Assembly: GCA_029233965.1 (NCBI GenBank)
Contig: JARGOP010000040.1
Location: forward strand, 1-43,378
Direction of reading: 5' to 3'
DNA: 43,378 bases
Source of the DNA: Verrucomicrobiales bacterium
Lineage (GTDB): Bacteria > Verrucomicrobiota > Verrucomicrobiia > Verrucomicrobiales > DEV007
Part shown: positions 1 through 8,463 of the stretch, piece by piece
How positions within the stretch are numbered: the first letter of the stretch is position 1
Layout of the letters: each line of letters begins with the position of its first letter
The notes under the pieces: model-generated
What the model was told of the DNA's origin: nothing
The model's database searches: none
Seen by the model: the letters and a program-made list of their open reading frames with translations, nothing else
Position numbers and translations under genes: made by a program

Positions 1-2
1 CC

Positions 3-938
3 ATCACCGTGCCCATCGGCGGCTCGGCGAAAGCTCCGCTCGATGGCAAGATTGTCATCAACGATGAAGCCCCCTCCCGCTTCGAAGTCTTCACCGAGTT
101 CGATTTCGGCTTCTACGATCAGGATGACCTTTCCACCGTCGCCCGCGGCTTCGACTCTGACACCTTCGGCAGCACCCTCGGCGCCGAGTATCGCATCTCG
201 GATAATCTCCATGCCGGGGTCGCCCTCACTCACCAGACCAGCGATGCCGACATTACGGGCGGTCTCGGTTCCAGCGATCTCGAAGGCCAGATCTTCAGCA
301 CCTACTTCACCACCTTCCGCGGTGACTCCTTCGTCGATTTTCTCTACAGCTACGGCGACTTCGAAAACGAAGTCACCCGCAACACTCTCCTCGGCAGCTT
401 CGCCCGCGGCGACACCGAAAGTGACAGTCACAACCTCTCGCTGAACGGCGGAACCCTGCTCCACCGCACCGAGAGCTTCAGCTTCGGTCCGACCGCGGGC
501 TTCGACTACGCCACCGGCACGATCGATGGCGATACCGAAACCGGAGGTGGCGCAGCCAACCTCGTCGTTCCGGATCACGACTTCGAATCGGCTGTGACTC
601 GTCTCGGCGCCGGCGCGAATTTCTACTACGACACCAAAGCTGGGAACGTCACCTCCCAGCTCCGTGCCGCCTGGGCTCACGAGTTTTCGCCGGAGAACGG
701 CGTCGTCACCGCCGCGCAGCAGACGAGCCCCTTTGCGCTCAACGGTACGCCGACCGGTGGTTTCACGGCAAGTCAGAATCGGGGCCGGGTCGGCACCGAC
801 TGGCTTGAAATTGGCGCTACGACCCGCATCGAATTCGATGATTCCCCCCTCCACCTCGAACTGGGTTATCAGGGAATGATCGGACGGGACCGGGCGGTGG
901 GACACTTCGGCAGCGTCCGCCTCGGCTACGATTGGTGA
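3..938 (+). CDS. Autotransporter-type outer-membrane beta-barrel protein, C-terminal part (5' end outside window)
   Basis: The frame is open from the left edge, so this is the C-terminal ~311 residues of a longer protein. The GTG at position 9 is unlikely to be the true start. The sequence is a series of short amphipathic strands with alternating aromatic and polar residues, and it ends in GYDW, an aromatic C-terminal residue typical of outer-membrane barrels recognised by BAM. The phrase 'STLGAEYRISDNLHAGVAL' resembles the start of autotransporter barrel domains, which usually span about 280 residues, so most of what is visible is the barrel. The passenger or repeat region would lie upstream of the window. 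The gene converges with a minus-strand methyltransferase gene about 120 bases away. The barrel class is well supported; what it presents at the surface cannot be seen. Confidence 0.75.
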   Translation: MTVPIGGSAKAPLDGKIVINDEAPSRFEVFTEFDFGFYDQDDLSTVARGFDSDTFGSTLGAEYRISDNLHAGVALTHQTSDADITGGLGSSDLEGQIFSTYFTTFRGDSFVDFLYSYGDFENEVTRNTLLGSFARGDTESDSHNLSLNGGTLLHRTESFSFGPTAGFDYATGTIDGDTETGGGAANLVVPDHDFESAVTRLGAGANFYYDTKAGNVTSQLRAAWAHEFSPENGVVTAAQQTSPFALNGTPTGGFTASQNRGRVGTDWLEIGATTRIEFDDSPLHLELGYQGMIGRDRAVGHFGSVRLGYDW

Positions 939-1058
939 AATCCGGGTGACTGCGCGCGGCTCGCTTGCAGAGGTTACGCTCATCCCACCACGTAGCGGAA
1001 CGATCGTTGCTTCGCTCCTCCTCCCCTTCGGACCTGCAGGGTTTCGCAGCCGCGAAAA
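939..1058. other. Short convergent intergenic stretch with a small hairpin
   Basis: This gap lies between two converging genes. It contains a 6-bp inverted repeat (TTTCGC at 1042-1047, GCGAAA at 1052-1057, 4-base loop) just after the minus-strand stop. No T-run follows on either strand, so a Rho-independent terminator is not well supported. I see no other feature here. Confidence 0.3.
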
Positions 1059-2048
1059 TCAGGCACCCTGGATCGCCTTCACGACCTCATCCTGTCCAAT
1101 GAGATGATCAAGGATCGCGCGTGGCTCTCCGATCCTTTTGCTGACGCTCAACTCCCGCGAACGCTCGACGAGACGACGGGGCACCTTCGTGTAATTGTCG
1201 AGACGCTTCCAGTAAACGGCCGTGGCCGCTTCGAGGGCTGCGCGTGACTCCTCGCAATGTCCCACCAGCGACGGCACCTCAACTTCGCCCTCGACCTTTT
1301 CGAAGACACCGAAGAGATTTCCGGGCAGCACATCGAGCTTCACTTTTTTGAGCCCTGCCTTTGCCGCGACCGCTTCAAGAGTCAGGGCATCGAAACCAAA
1401 GAGATGGCCGTCGTGCCATTTGTGATCAAAGTGCATTCCGCCGAAAAGGATATCGGGAACTTCGATCCAGAAACGCCCGCCGACTTTGAGGTACCCCGCC
1501 ATCGCCCGAATGTCGACGACCGGATCGGCAAGGTGCTCCAGCACTTGAAACAGGGTCACGAGATCGAAAGAGCCTTTCTCCAGTTCAGCGTCCTGATACA
1601 TGCCGAGGAACACATCAACGTCGTAGGAGTCCTTCGCAAAATTCCCGTAGTTGCTCGGCTCAACGCCGCGCGACTCGCATCCAATCTGTGAGAGTAGATA
1701 GACCCATTCTCCCCCGCCGGCTCCGATGTCGAGGGTGCGCATGCCGGGCCTGATTGCCGCAGCACCGCCACCGTGTTTCAAGCGATGGAGAGCGACACCG
1801 CCGGCCCGATAGATATGCTTCAGCTTCGGCTGGATGACACTCTTGTATTCCGACCGGTAGTCCTCTTTGTAGTACTTGGCGAGATCCTCGACCGGCAGCG
1901 GGTCGACAAAAATCAGGCCGCTCTCGCGGGAGCGGACATTGCGAAGCGCATGACCTTCTCTCGCCTTGGTCGCGACGACTTCACAGTCATGCGATCCGGT
2001 GATCGGACAGGGGCGCTCGGATTGGACAAGTTCAAGATCGGAAGCCAT
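1059..2048 (-). CDS. Class I SAM-dependent methyltransferase
   Basis: A 329-residue Rossmann-fold methyltransferase. Motif I is seen as LDIGAGGGE at residues 106-114, the post-I acidic position as GVEPS near 128-132, and motif IV/post-II as FDLVTLFQVLEHL near 161-173. The N-terminus has a CPITG...C element resembling the small metal-knuckle modules that precede many methyltransferases acting on sugars, lipids or small metabolites. The substrate cannot be told. I chose ATG at 2048; a GTG at 2072 would add eight residues (LFLAPFP) that look like read-through of upstream sequence. Neither start has a clear Shine-Dalgarno. It lies 55 bases downstream of the NagA-like gene on the same strand and may be the last gene of that run. 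Confidence 0.8.
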   Translation of the reverse strand: MASDLELVQSERPCPITGSHDCEVVATKAREGHALRNVRSRESGLIFVDPLPVEDLAKYYKEDYRSEYKSVIQPKLKHIYRAGGVALHRLKHGGGAAAIRPGMRTLDIGAGGGEWVYLLSQIGCESRGVEPSNYGNFAKDSYDVDVFLGMYQDAELEKGSFDLVTLFQVLEHLADPVVDIRAMAGYLKVGGRFWIEVPDILFGGMHFDHKWHDGHLFGFDALTLEAVAAKAGLKKVKLDVLPGNLFGVFEKVEGEVEVPSLVGHCEESRAALEAATAVYWKRLDNYTKVPRRLVERSRELSVSKRIGEPRAILDHLIGQDEVVKAIQGA

Positions 2049-2103
2049 AGGAAACGGGGCAAGAAATAGCACAAATCCAACAGATCGCGAGCATCCTTCA
2101 GCG

Positions 2104-3012
2104 CTAAATTCCGAGGGCTCTGCGTGGATTCACCGAAAAGACTTGTCGAACCTGTTCGTTCGAGAATCCCAGCTCCCGCTCCAGATTCGCCGCGACCTGA
2201 AAGCCACGGACCGTCGAGCCGGCCAGATTGGGTGATCCGGGTCGTCTCGCCACCCCGGCTTCATCAATAATTACCGGCGCCCCGGAAAGCTCATAGGTCC
2301 CCGCGCCAAGACCCGCCGCCATGATTGCGTCGGTCGTGACGATGGCGCGATCGAGACCGATGAGGTCAAAGAAGTTTTTCAGCACAAACCAGGGGACATG
2401 GGCCCCGTCCGGGATGAAACATAGCCAGAGCTGATCGGAGAGCGAAAGCGCCCGCTGGATGAAATTGTCGTGTCTTGGCAGATCGACCGGGCAGCCGTTT
2501 CCCAAATGGGTCACCATCGAAAGGCCGGCGTCGATACTCCGTTTCAGTGTTTCCAGATCCGGATTGCAATGACCGGCGGAAACCGTGATCCCCATCGCGC
2601 TGAGAAAAGCAGTCGTCGCCGCGTTTTCGTCGCATTCCGGGGCCAGCGTCATGAGCTTGATATGCCCCTGCCCCGCTTCGACGAGCCGCCGCGCATCTTC
2701 GACTGTGGCCGGAACGACCGCCCCGGCCGGATGCGCTCCAAAATACCCCTCGAAGGGGCTGATGAACGGCCCTTCGACATGAAAGCCGGCAATCATCCCC
2801 GCCAGCAATGGATCCTCCTCCCGGAAACGCACGAAGCGCTTCAATTTTGCTTCGAGGGCCGGAACCGTGTCCGTGATCATCGTCGCGAGAAATTGATCAA
2901 TCCCATCCGCCTTCAACGCCTCGCAGGCCTTTCGACAATCCTCCAGGGTCAAATTCGAGGAGCAGAAGTCGACCCCTGCATACCCGTTTACCTGTAAATC
3001 AAAATACGCCAT
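2104..3012 (-). CDS. nagA: Compact N-acetylglucosamine-6-phosphate deacetylase-like amidohydrolase
   Basis: A 302-residue TIM-barrel amidohydrolase of the NagA family, which deacetylates GlcNAc-6-phosphate in amino-sugar and cell-wall recycling. Visible family residues are Glu80 (HVEGPF), His148 (SAGHCNPD), His169 (THLGNG), His205 (PDGAHV) and the catalytic Asp228 (VTTDAI). The protein starts directly at the first barrel strand (FDLQVNGYAGVDF) and stops soon after VNPRRALGI. It therefore lacks the ~50 N-terminal and ~35 C-terminal residues that form the small beta-sandwich domain of E. coli NagA (about 380 residues). Start: ATG at 3012 with an AAGGA Shine-Dalgarno (plus strand 3022-3026) nine bases upstream, inside the end of the helicase gene; 13 bases separate the two genes. 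Activity on GlcNAc-6-P is likely but not proven. Confidence 0.8.
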   Translation of the reverse strand: MAYFDLQVNGYAGVDFCSSNLTLEDCRKACEALKADGIDQFLATMITDTVPALEAKLKRFVRFREEDPLLAGMIAGFHVEGPFISPFEGYFGAHPAGAVVPATVEDARRLVEAGQGHIKLMTLAPECDENAATTAFLSAMGITVSAGHCNPDLETLKRSIDAGLSMVTHLGNGCPVDLPRHDNFIQRALSLSDQLWLCFIPDGAHVPWFVLKNFFDLIGLDRAIVTTDAIMAAGLGAGTYELSGAPVIIDEAGVARRPGSPNLAGSTVRGFQVAANLERELGFSNEQVRQVFSVNPRRALGI

Positions 3013-3021
3013 TTCGTTCCG

Positions 3022-3026
3022 TCCTT
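3022..3026 (-). promoter_or_regulatory. Shine-Dalgarno of the NagA-like gene
   Basis: AAGGA on the minus strand, nine bases before the ATG at 3012. It supports that start over the more upstream in-frame start at 3063, which would lie inside the helicase gene. It overlaps the end of the helicase gene, suggesting translation of the two genes is linked. Confidence 0.6.
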
Positions 3027-5011
3027 CACTCTGCCACGACCACGGGTGCTTCGGGAAGCGCATTCAGAAAAGCTTTTCCATATCGCTTGCTGAGGACACG
3101 ATTGTCAAGCAGAACGACCAGACCTTCATCTTCCCCGCTCCGGATGAGACGGCCGACACCCTGGCGCAATTTCAGAATCGCCTCCGGGACGCTGTATTCC
3201 ATGAACGAGTTCCCGCCACCTTCCTCGATCTTTTCGAGTCGTGCCTGCGTCAGCGGATGATCCGGCACTGCGAACGGGAGGCGCGTGATGATGACATTGG
3301 TCAGCGCCTCGCCCGGCACGTCGACCCCCGTCCAGAAACTGTCGGTTCCGAAGAGCACGCTCGTCGTGTCTTTCTTAAACTGCTCAATCAACTGACCTCG
3401 CGACTTCCCGCGGCCCTGCACAAGCAGCTCAAGATTCTCGTCTTCGAAGAAATCCTGCATCGCCTCTGAGACCCGCTTCAAGAGCGAATAACTCGTGAAG
3501 AGAACAAAGGCACTCCCCTTCGACAGTTTCACGAAATGGCGAATCCACTTGATGAGTGCCGCCTCATAGCCGGATTCGTTCGGCTGCGGCATCTCCTTGA
3601 CGAGGTGAATCGTCATCTGCTCCTCATAGTGGAATGGACTTCCGATCTGGATCGCCTCGACCTCCTCCGCACCGACGCGCTGTCGGAAATAGTTCAGGTC
3701 ACGGTCTCCGATTCCCAAGGTCGCGCTCGTGAAAACGCAGGGGCGGTTCCGTTCGAAGAAGACTGGACGCAGCAGCTCCGCGACATCGACGGGAGCGGCG
3801 TTGAGACTGATCGAATCGCGCTCTCCTTTCTCCACCCAATAGACGAGCCCCTCCTCGCTCTGATCGAGAAAGGTCGCGAGCGCGGCCCGGCAGTCTGCGA
3901 GGCGACGCGCGAGTTCGGTGAGTTCGCTCTTCATTGAATCCTCCGCCAAATCAGCAACGGTCCGGGCCCGGCGCCCCACTTCGATCAGTCCGGCGCCGAG
4001 GGTGTCCTCGACGAACTCAGGATCGCGAATCCGGAACTCCCGACCGTATTCGCCCCACTTACAGGTCTCCTCGATCTCCGTAAAAAAGTCGTCAATGTCA
4101 TCGAGCAGCTTCATCGTTGAACGTCGCCCCTGACTGTCACCGGCGACGGCAAAGAGACCCTTCTTATTCTTCGGATTGAAGAGCCGGTGGAGATCGAACT
4201 TCATCCCGATCTGAGTCAGGTTGATTCCGAGCTGCCTCGCGGCGACCTGCTCCAGGGTGTGCGCCTCGTCGAAAATCAGGAAGTCGCCGGCGAAGAGAAA
4301 CCCCTCGCCCGATTCCGTGAATTCCGCCTGACTGTTGAGGAGGGTGAAGAACAAGGTATGATTCACGACGAGCACATCCGCTTCCGCGACCTGCTTCTTC
4401 ACCTCCTGGTAAAAGCATTTCCCGCTCGACCCGCAGCGACGCGGTGTGCAGACATGGGACTCGCTGCAGACCTGCGACCAGACTCTCCCTGACGGAGCAA
4501 AATCGAGATCACTGAGGGTGCCGTCTTTCGTTTTTTCGGCCCATTCCCAGATAGCCTTGAGTTCTTCCAGCTCTGAGGAGGTGAACATTTCCCCACCTCC
4601 CGACATCGCGATCTGAAGCCGGTTCGGACAAAGGTAGTTGCGCCGCCCCTTCAAGAGCATCGCTTTGAAGGGCTCATTCATCACCGACTGAAGCAGCGGG
4701 ATATCCTTATCGATAAGCTGCTCCTGCAAATTAATCGTGTGCGTCGAGATGATCGCCTTGCGCCTTTCATCGATTGCCTTCCTTACTGCGGGAGCGAGAT
4801 ACGCGAGCGATTTCCCCACCCCGGTTCCCGCCTCGACCACAAGCGGTCGTTCCTCTTCCAGGGCCCGCGCGACGGCAACCGCCATCTGCTGCTGCTGGGG
4901 ACGAAACTCGAAATCCTTGAGCTTCGACAAAGCACCACTCGACCCGAAAAACTCAGCAGTCGTGCGGGAAAGCGTCTCAGCGGAATGGCCAAACTCGGAA
5001 ATCGAAATCAC
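3026..5011 (-). CDS. DinG/XPD-like superfamily 2 ATP-dependent DNA helicase with Fe-S cluster
   Basis: A 661-residue helicase. Walker A is EAGTGVGKS at residues 60-68 and motif II is DEAH at 248-251. Four cysteines spaced like the DinG/XPD iron-sulfur cluster sit at 128 (YLCPNR), 188, 193 and 199. Motif V/VI region near the C-terminus reads GVGRLIR. This family unwinds DNA 5'-3', including R-loops and other structures, in repair and replication. I chose GTG at 5011 (MISISEF..., with GGATGG upstream), because homologues as I recall them start at this point; a TTG at 5032 would add seven residues. It lies about 50 bases below a transglutaminase gene and directly above the NagA-like gene on the same strand. 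There is no obvious functional link to either neighbour. Confidence 0.88.
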   Translation of the reverse strand: MISISEFGHSAETLSRTTAEFFGSSGALSKLKDFEFRPQQQQMAVAVARALEEERPLVVEAGTGVGKSLAYLAPAVRKAIDERRKAIISTHTINLQEQLIDKDIPLLQSVMNEPFKAMLLKGRRNYLCPNRLQIAMSGGGEMFTSSELEELKAIWEWAEKTKDGTLSDLDFAPSGRVWSQVCSESHVCTPRRCGSSGKCFYQEVKKQVAEADVLVVNHTLFFTLLNSQAEFTESGEGFLFAGDFLIFDEAHTLEQVAARQLGINLTQIGMKFDLHRLFNPKNKKGLFAVAGDSQGRRSTMKLLDDIDDFFTEIEETCKWGEYGREFRIRDPEFVEDTLGAGLIEVGRRARTVADLAEDSMKSELTELARRLADCRAALATFLDQSEEGLVYWVEKGERDSISLNAAPVDVAELLRPVFFERNRPCVFTSATLGIGDRDLNYFRQRVGAEEVEAIQIGSPFHYEEQMTIHLVKEMPQPNESGYEAALIKWIRHFVKLSKGSAFVLFTSYSLLKRVSEAMQDFFEDENLELLVQGRGKSRGQLIEQFKKDTTSVLFGTDSFWTGVDVPGEALTNVIITRLPFAVPDHPLTQARLEKIEEGGGNSFMEYSVPEAILKLRQGVGRLIRSGEDEGLVVLLDNRVLSKRYGKAFLNALPEAPVVVAE

Positions 5012-5065
5012 AGTCGTTAGCCATCCGATCAAACCCTGTCAGGTGCAAGATCAAACAGGGTGAAA

Positions 5066-5950
5066 TCAGAACCTTTCCACGTCCACTTCGACGGTGAGGA
5101 CCTGCCCTCCGCTGCCGACGAAGAGGCCTTTGAGAGGCTGGACGTCAAAGTAGTCACGACCGTGCGCTATCTTGATATGCTGGTGGGAGGGAATCCGATT
5201 GTTGGTCGGATCAAAGGCAAGCCAACCCGTTTTCCGGGAATAAGCTTCGATCCATGCATGAGTCGCATCCGCCCCCTGGAGCTTCTCCTGACCGGGGGGC
5301 GGGAGCGTCTCGAGGTAACCGCTGACATACCGCGCCGGGATTCCAACGCGTCGAAGCGCCGCAATCATGACATGGGCAAAATCCTGACACACTCCCTTTT
5401 TCAGCTTCATCAACTCCACCAGAGGCGTCGTCGTGTCAGTCGCGCCCGGGACGTAGGCAAATTCTTCGTAGACCCGGGTCATCAACTCCGAGACCAATGT
5501 CATGCTGTCCTTCCCCGGGGAAAGCGATGGCTTGAGAAACTCATCGATCCCGTCCACGAAAGGGCAGGTGCGCGTCGGGAGAAGGAAGTTGGCGAAGTAG
5601 ACTCCGGCCTCGTCGTGATCGCCGGGGCGAAGCTTTTGTTTCTTATCATCCCAGGCCTCCTCACTGAGAGGCAACACGGGGTCACCCACCTGCTTTTCCA
5701 CGGTGAGAGTGGAAAGCACTTCGAGACGGTCATGGGATCCCTGAATCTCAAAATATAGAGTCCCGTTGTGCCAATAGTCCTGACGATCCACGCGAAAAAA
5801 CGGTGTCGGCGTGACGTCGACCCGGTGGGAAAGAACATTCTGACGGTCATCCTCCCGCGGGCTGAGATGGGCAATACTGTGGCAGATATCGATCCGGCCT
5901 CCGTATTGATAAGTCGTGAGGTGACGCACACGATAGCGATACTCTTTCAT
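5066..5950 (-). CDS. Transglutaminase-like protein (N-terminal beta domain plus transglutaminase core)
   Basis: A 294-residue cytoplasmic protein with no signal peptide. Residues ~3-90 form the N-terminal domain common to bacterial transglutaminase-like proteins (YRVRHLTTYQYGG), and residues ~155-265 the core. The papain-like triad is complete: Cys188 (KGVCQDFAH), His231 (THAWIEAY) and Asp247 (AFDPTNN). Proteins of this kind (COG1305) recur beside circularly permuted ATP-grasp and alpha-E proteins, where they are predicted to cleave or transfer amide-linked peptides. The ATG overlaps the stop of the upstream ATP-grasp/alpha-E fusion by four bases (ATGA), so the two are likely co-translated. 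It is the last gene of the five-gene cluster. The reaction is unknown. Confidence 0.88.
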   Translation of the reverse strand: MKEYRYRVRHLTTYQYGGRIDICHSIAHLSPREDDRQNVLSHRVDVTPTPFFRVDRQDYWHNGTLYFEIQGSHDRLEVLSTLTVEKQVGDPVLPLSEEAWDDKKQKLRPGDHDEAGVYFANFLLPTRTCPFVDGIDEFLKPSLSPGKDSMTLVSELMTRVYEEFAYVPGATDTTTPLVELMKLKKGVCQDFAHVMIAALRRVGIPARYVSGYLETLPPPGQEKLQGADATHAWIEAYSRKTGWLAFDPTNNRIPSHQHIKIAHGRDYFDVQPLKGLFVGSGGQVLTVEVDVERF

Positions 5951-8454
5951 CGACTCTTCGCGTGGTTAAAATAGGTCACCGTCAGGTAGTCGGAGAGTTC
6001 GATCAGCGTGTCATTCAACTCGGTGAGGAGTTGCTGCACCTCTTCCTGCTTGAACAGTCCGGCCTCGACTTCAGCTATAAACGGCCCCACGAAACTCTCG
6101 AGCCGGGCACTCATCGGTTTCAAAAACTCCAGAGGATGCTCCTGTTGTGACGCGTTGGGAAGCTTGCTTCCAATATCGAGCAGTCGATCCAGCAAATGAT
6201 GCAGGGACCTCGGGTAATCAGGCTCACCGAGGAGGAGCAGCATCGTCATCGGCGTATTGGGCGTTTTGTGGAAGCGGCGCTGATAGGTTCTGACACTGTC
6301 AAGGATGTAGAGAATGGACTCGTTCAGAAGGGAGCTCATGTCACCTTCAGCCCCGGATTTCAAGAGAAACGAGAGCAGTCCGCTGATCAGAGTTCCGCGC
6401 TCAATCCTCCGGCCGATGTCGAGCAGCGCCCAGCCTTCATCCCGGGTCATGCTGTCAAGATTCAACCCGAGGAAGGCCGAGAGATTCAGTTGAAGCCCGT
6501 CCAGTTCGGCCCCGAACTCAAAATGAGATTCTGACCCTTTCGTCATTTTGCCCCACGATTCGTAGCAGGTCTCAATTGCCATGATGCTGGCCGGTGACCA
6601 CGACTCCCGCGTGACTTGAGCAGCGTGATGAAACCGCTGGAGATTATAAGGAATGCCCACGGTGCAGAGCGGATCGTGGAGGAGATCCCCAAGCGGGTCG
6701 CCCTGCGCTGCTTTCGGAGTGAATTCAAAGACATCATAGAGCGCCCGCATCAGAAGATCCTCATGCTGCTGCTCAAACGCCTCATCATGGGAAAATCCGC
6801 GAGTGCGACCATCGATGATTCTCGAGGCAAACTTTGCGACAAACTGTGCGCGTTCCGCGTAGCGACCGGTCCAGTAAAGATTTTCCCCGGTCCGGCTTGG
6901 CACAATGTAAGGGGCTGCCGGCAGCGAGGTATCGACCACCGTCGCAATACTGAAAGGCTCGGGAGTTTCGGAAGAACAAATCCAGACATCTTTGGAATCG
7001 CCTTCTTCGCGGGTTGAGACGACAACACCATCCGCCGTACTCACCCTCCCCAGTCCTCCCGGCATCACGCTCGGACCATGATCGCTGTCGAAGTAGGAGA
7101 ACATCCGGAGGACTGCTCCGCGGGGAACCAGTGATTCCCCCCGCGAAGTCGGAATCGTGGAAATCTGAATCTCCTCCTGACCGATATAGCCCGAAGGATT
7201 CGCGAGAATCGTCGCTTTCAAATCTTCGAGTTGCTCCGCAGAAAGGCGGCGCCCGTACAGGGTGCTGAACTCCGAATGAGCCCCTACCGATTTGATGACC
7301 ATCGAAGGGAGGTTCGCAAGGACATGAGACAGGGCAGTTGGACTGCCACACCACCAACTTGCAACGGGCGGAATCTTCAGTTCTTCGCCGAGAAGCTCGC
7401 GACACAGTTTAGGCAGAAAGGGATAAAAGCCCGGCGATTGAAGAACCTCACTGCCGGGATGACTGGCGAGGGTGACTCCACCAATGCGCATGACTTCAAA
7501 GAGGCCCGCAACCCCGGGGCGCCCCCGGACATCTCTTTCGAGGGAGTCGATCTCTCCACCCGGCATCGTCTTCCAAATCACATCAACCGGAATCAGTCGA
7601 CTCAGTGCTTTGATCCAAACCCTCCCCTTCCTGACCGTGAGATCCGCTGGATGCACACGGAGGATGCCGCAGTAGTTGGCCAGGAAACTGATCTCAGAGT
7701 CTTCGTCCTCCTCGGAGGAATCAACGATTACCACAAGTGGATTGTCCCCTCCCGATTGAGCCCGGCGGCTCAAATAACTGAACCAGTCAGTGAAAAACTG
7801 CCCGACGCGCCGCACGCCGCAACGGCGAAAGAGCCGCGGGAGGACTTTATTCACAACGGTTCTGTTTTCCAGGGCGAGACCGAGACCAAAGGGATGATCA
7901 AATCGATCATTGACGATGAAGGGTTGTCCGCTCGCGTCGCGCGCGACATCAAAGGCGGAAATGCCAAGACCAACCACGGATTCACCCGGAGTGAGGTCAT
8001 GCAGAGGCCGGATAAAACCGGGATGTCCGAGAAGAATTTCGGCAGGAATCAGCTTCTCCCGCAGCATTCGCTGTTCACCGTAGGCATCCCTGAGAATCAT
8101 CTCATAGAGACGGGTTCGCTGAGAAATCCCGTCTTCGAGCGGCTCCCAGTTTTTCGGGGAATACAGCCAGGGTATCGGATCCAGAGTCCAGCCCTCCGCC
8201 GAATCCGATTCCTCAAGGCTGGCCGGTCGATAGGCCAGACCCCGCTCCCGTGAGATCCGGGTCGCCACATTCCGCCAGTCCATGAGCACTCCGCTGCCAT
8301 GACGACCGACCGACTCAAAGAGCGGCTGCCACTCCGACGCAATGCTGCCGTCAGCCGTGACAGACTCATCCCGCCGTCCCTCCAGAGGGGTATAACCGAG
8401 TGATTCCATCAATTGCTGTTGGTCCTGAAGAGTCCCGATCGGGGCAGCGCACAT
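5947..8454 (-). CDS. Fusion of circularly permuted ATP-grasp (type 2) and alpha-E domain
   Basis: An 835-residue protein. Residues ~40-500 match the COG2308-type circularly permuted ATP-grasp fold (PWLYSP, RPLHDLTP, WWCGSP, NLPSMVIKS, VMPGGLGRVS). Residues ~516-835 match the all-helical alpha-E domain (DUF403), starting at ENLYWTGRYAERA. Such proteins are predicted amidoligases. This ATP-grasp half looks eroded: where the sister protein in this cluster has RRIDDDFLDP, this one has KTMPGGEID (295-303), and the PSG before ALENR is PFG here. The substrate-binding helices and alpha-E part look normal. It may be a structural or regulatory partner rather than a ligase, but that is inference. It sits nine bases after the DUF2126 gene and overlaps the next gene by four bases. 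Confidence 0.87.
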   Translation of the reverse strand: MCAAPIGTLQDQQQLMESLGYTPLEGRRDESVTADGSIASEWQPLFESVGRHGSGVLMDWRNVATRISRERGLAYRPASLEESDSAEGWTLDPIPWLYSPKNWEPLEDGISQRTRLYEMILRDAYGEQRMLREKLIPAEILLGHPGFIRPLHDLTPGESVVGLGISAFDVARDASGQPFIVNDRFDHPFGLGLALENRTVVNKVLPRLFRRCGVRRVGQFFTDWFSYLSRRAQSGGDNPLVVIVDSSEEDEDSEISFLANYCGILRVHPADLTVRKGRVWIKALSRLIPVDVIWKTMPGGEIDSLERDVRGRPGVAGLFEVMRIGGVTLASHPGSEVLQSPGFYPFLPKLCRELLGEELKIPPVASWWCGSPTALSHVLANLPSMVIKSVGAHSEFSTLYGRRLSAEQLEDLKATILANPSGYIGQEEIQISTIPTSRGESLVPRGAVLRMFSYFDSDHGPSVMPGGLGRVSTADGVVVSTREEGDSKDVWICSSETPEPFSIATVVDTSLPAAPYIVPSRTGENLYWTGRYAERAQFVAKFASRIIDGRTRGFSHDEAFEQQHEDLLMRALYDVFEFTPKAAQGDPLGDLLHDPLCTVGIPYNLQRFHHAAQVTRESWSPASIMAIETCYESWGKMTKGSESHFEFGAELDGLQLNLSAFLGLNLDSMTRDEGWALLDIGRRIERGTLISGLLSFLLKSGAEGDMSSLLNESILYILDSVRTYQRRFHKTPNTPMTMLLLLGEPDYPRSLHHLLDRLLDIGSKLPNASQQEHPLEFLKPMSARLESFVGPFIAEVEAGLFKQEEVQQLLTELNDTLIELSDYLTVTYFNHAKSR

Positions 8455-8463
8455 GCTGCGAAC

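Noticed and set aside
1042-1057. Terminator between the two converging genes at the left end
   Set aside because: The stem is only six pairs, and no T-run follows on either strand.
7231-8253. Open frame of 340 codons antisense to the ATP-grasp/alpha-E fusion
   Set aside because: Same reasoning: no family similarity, no start signals, and the opposite strand is well supported.
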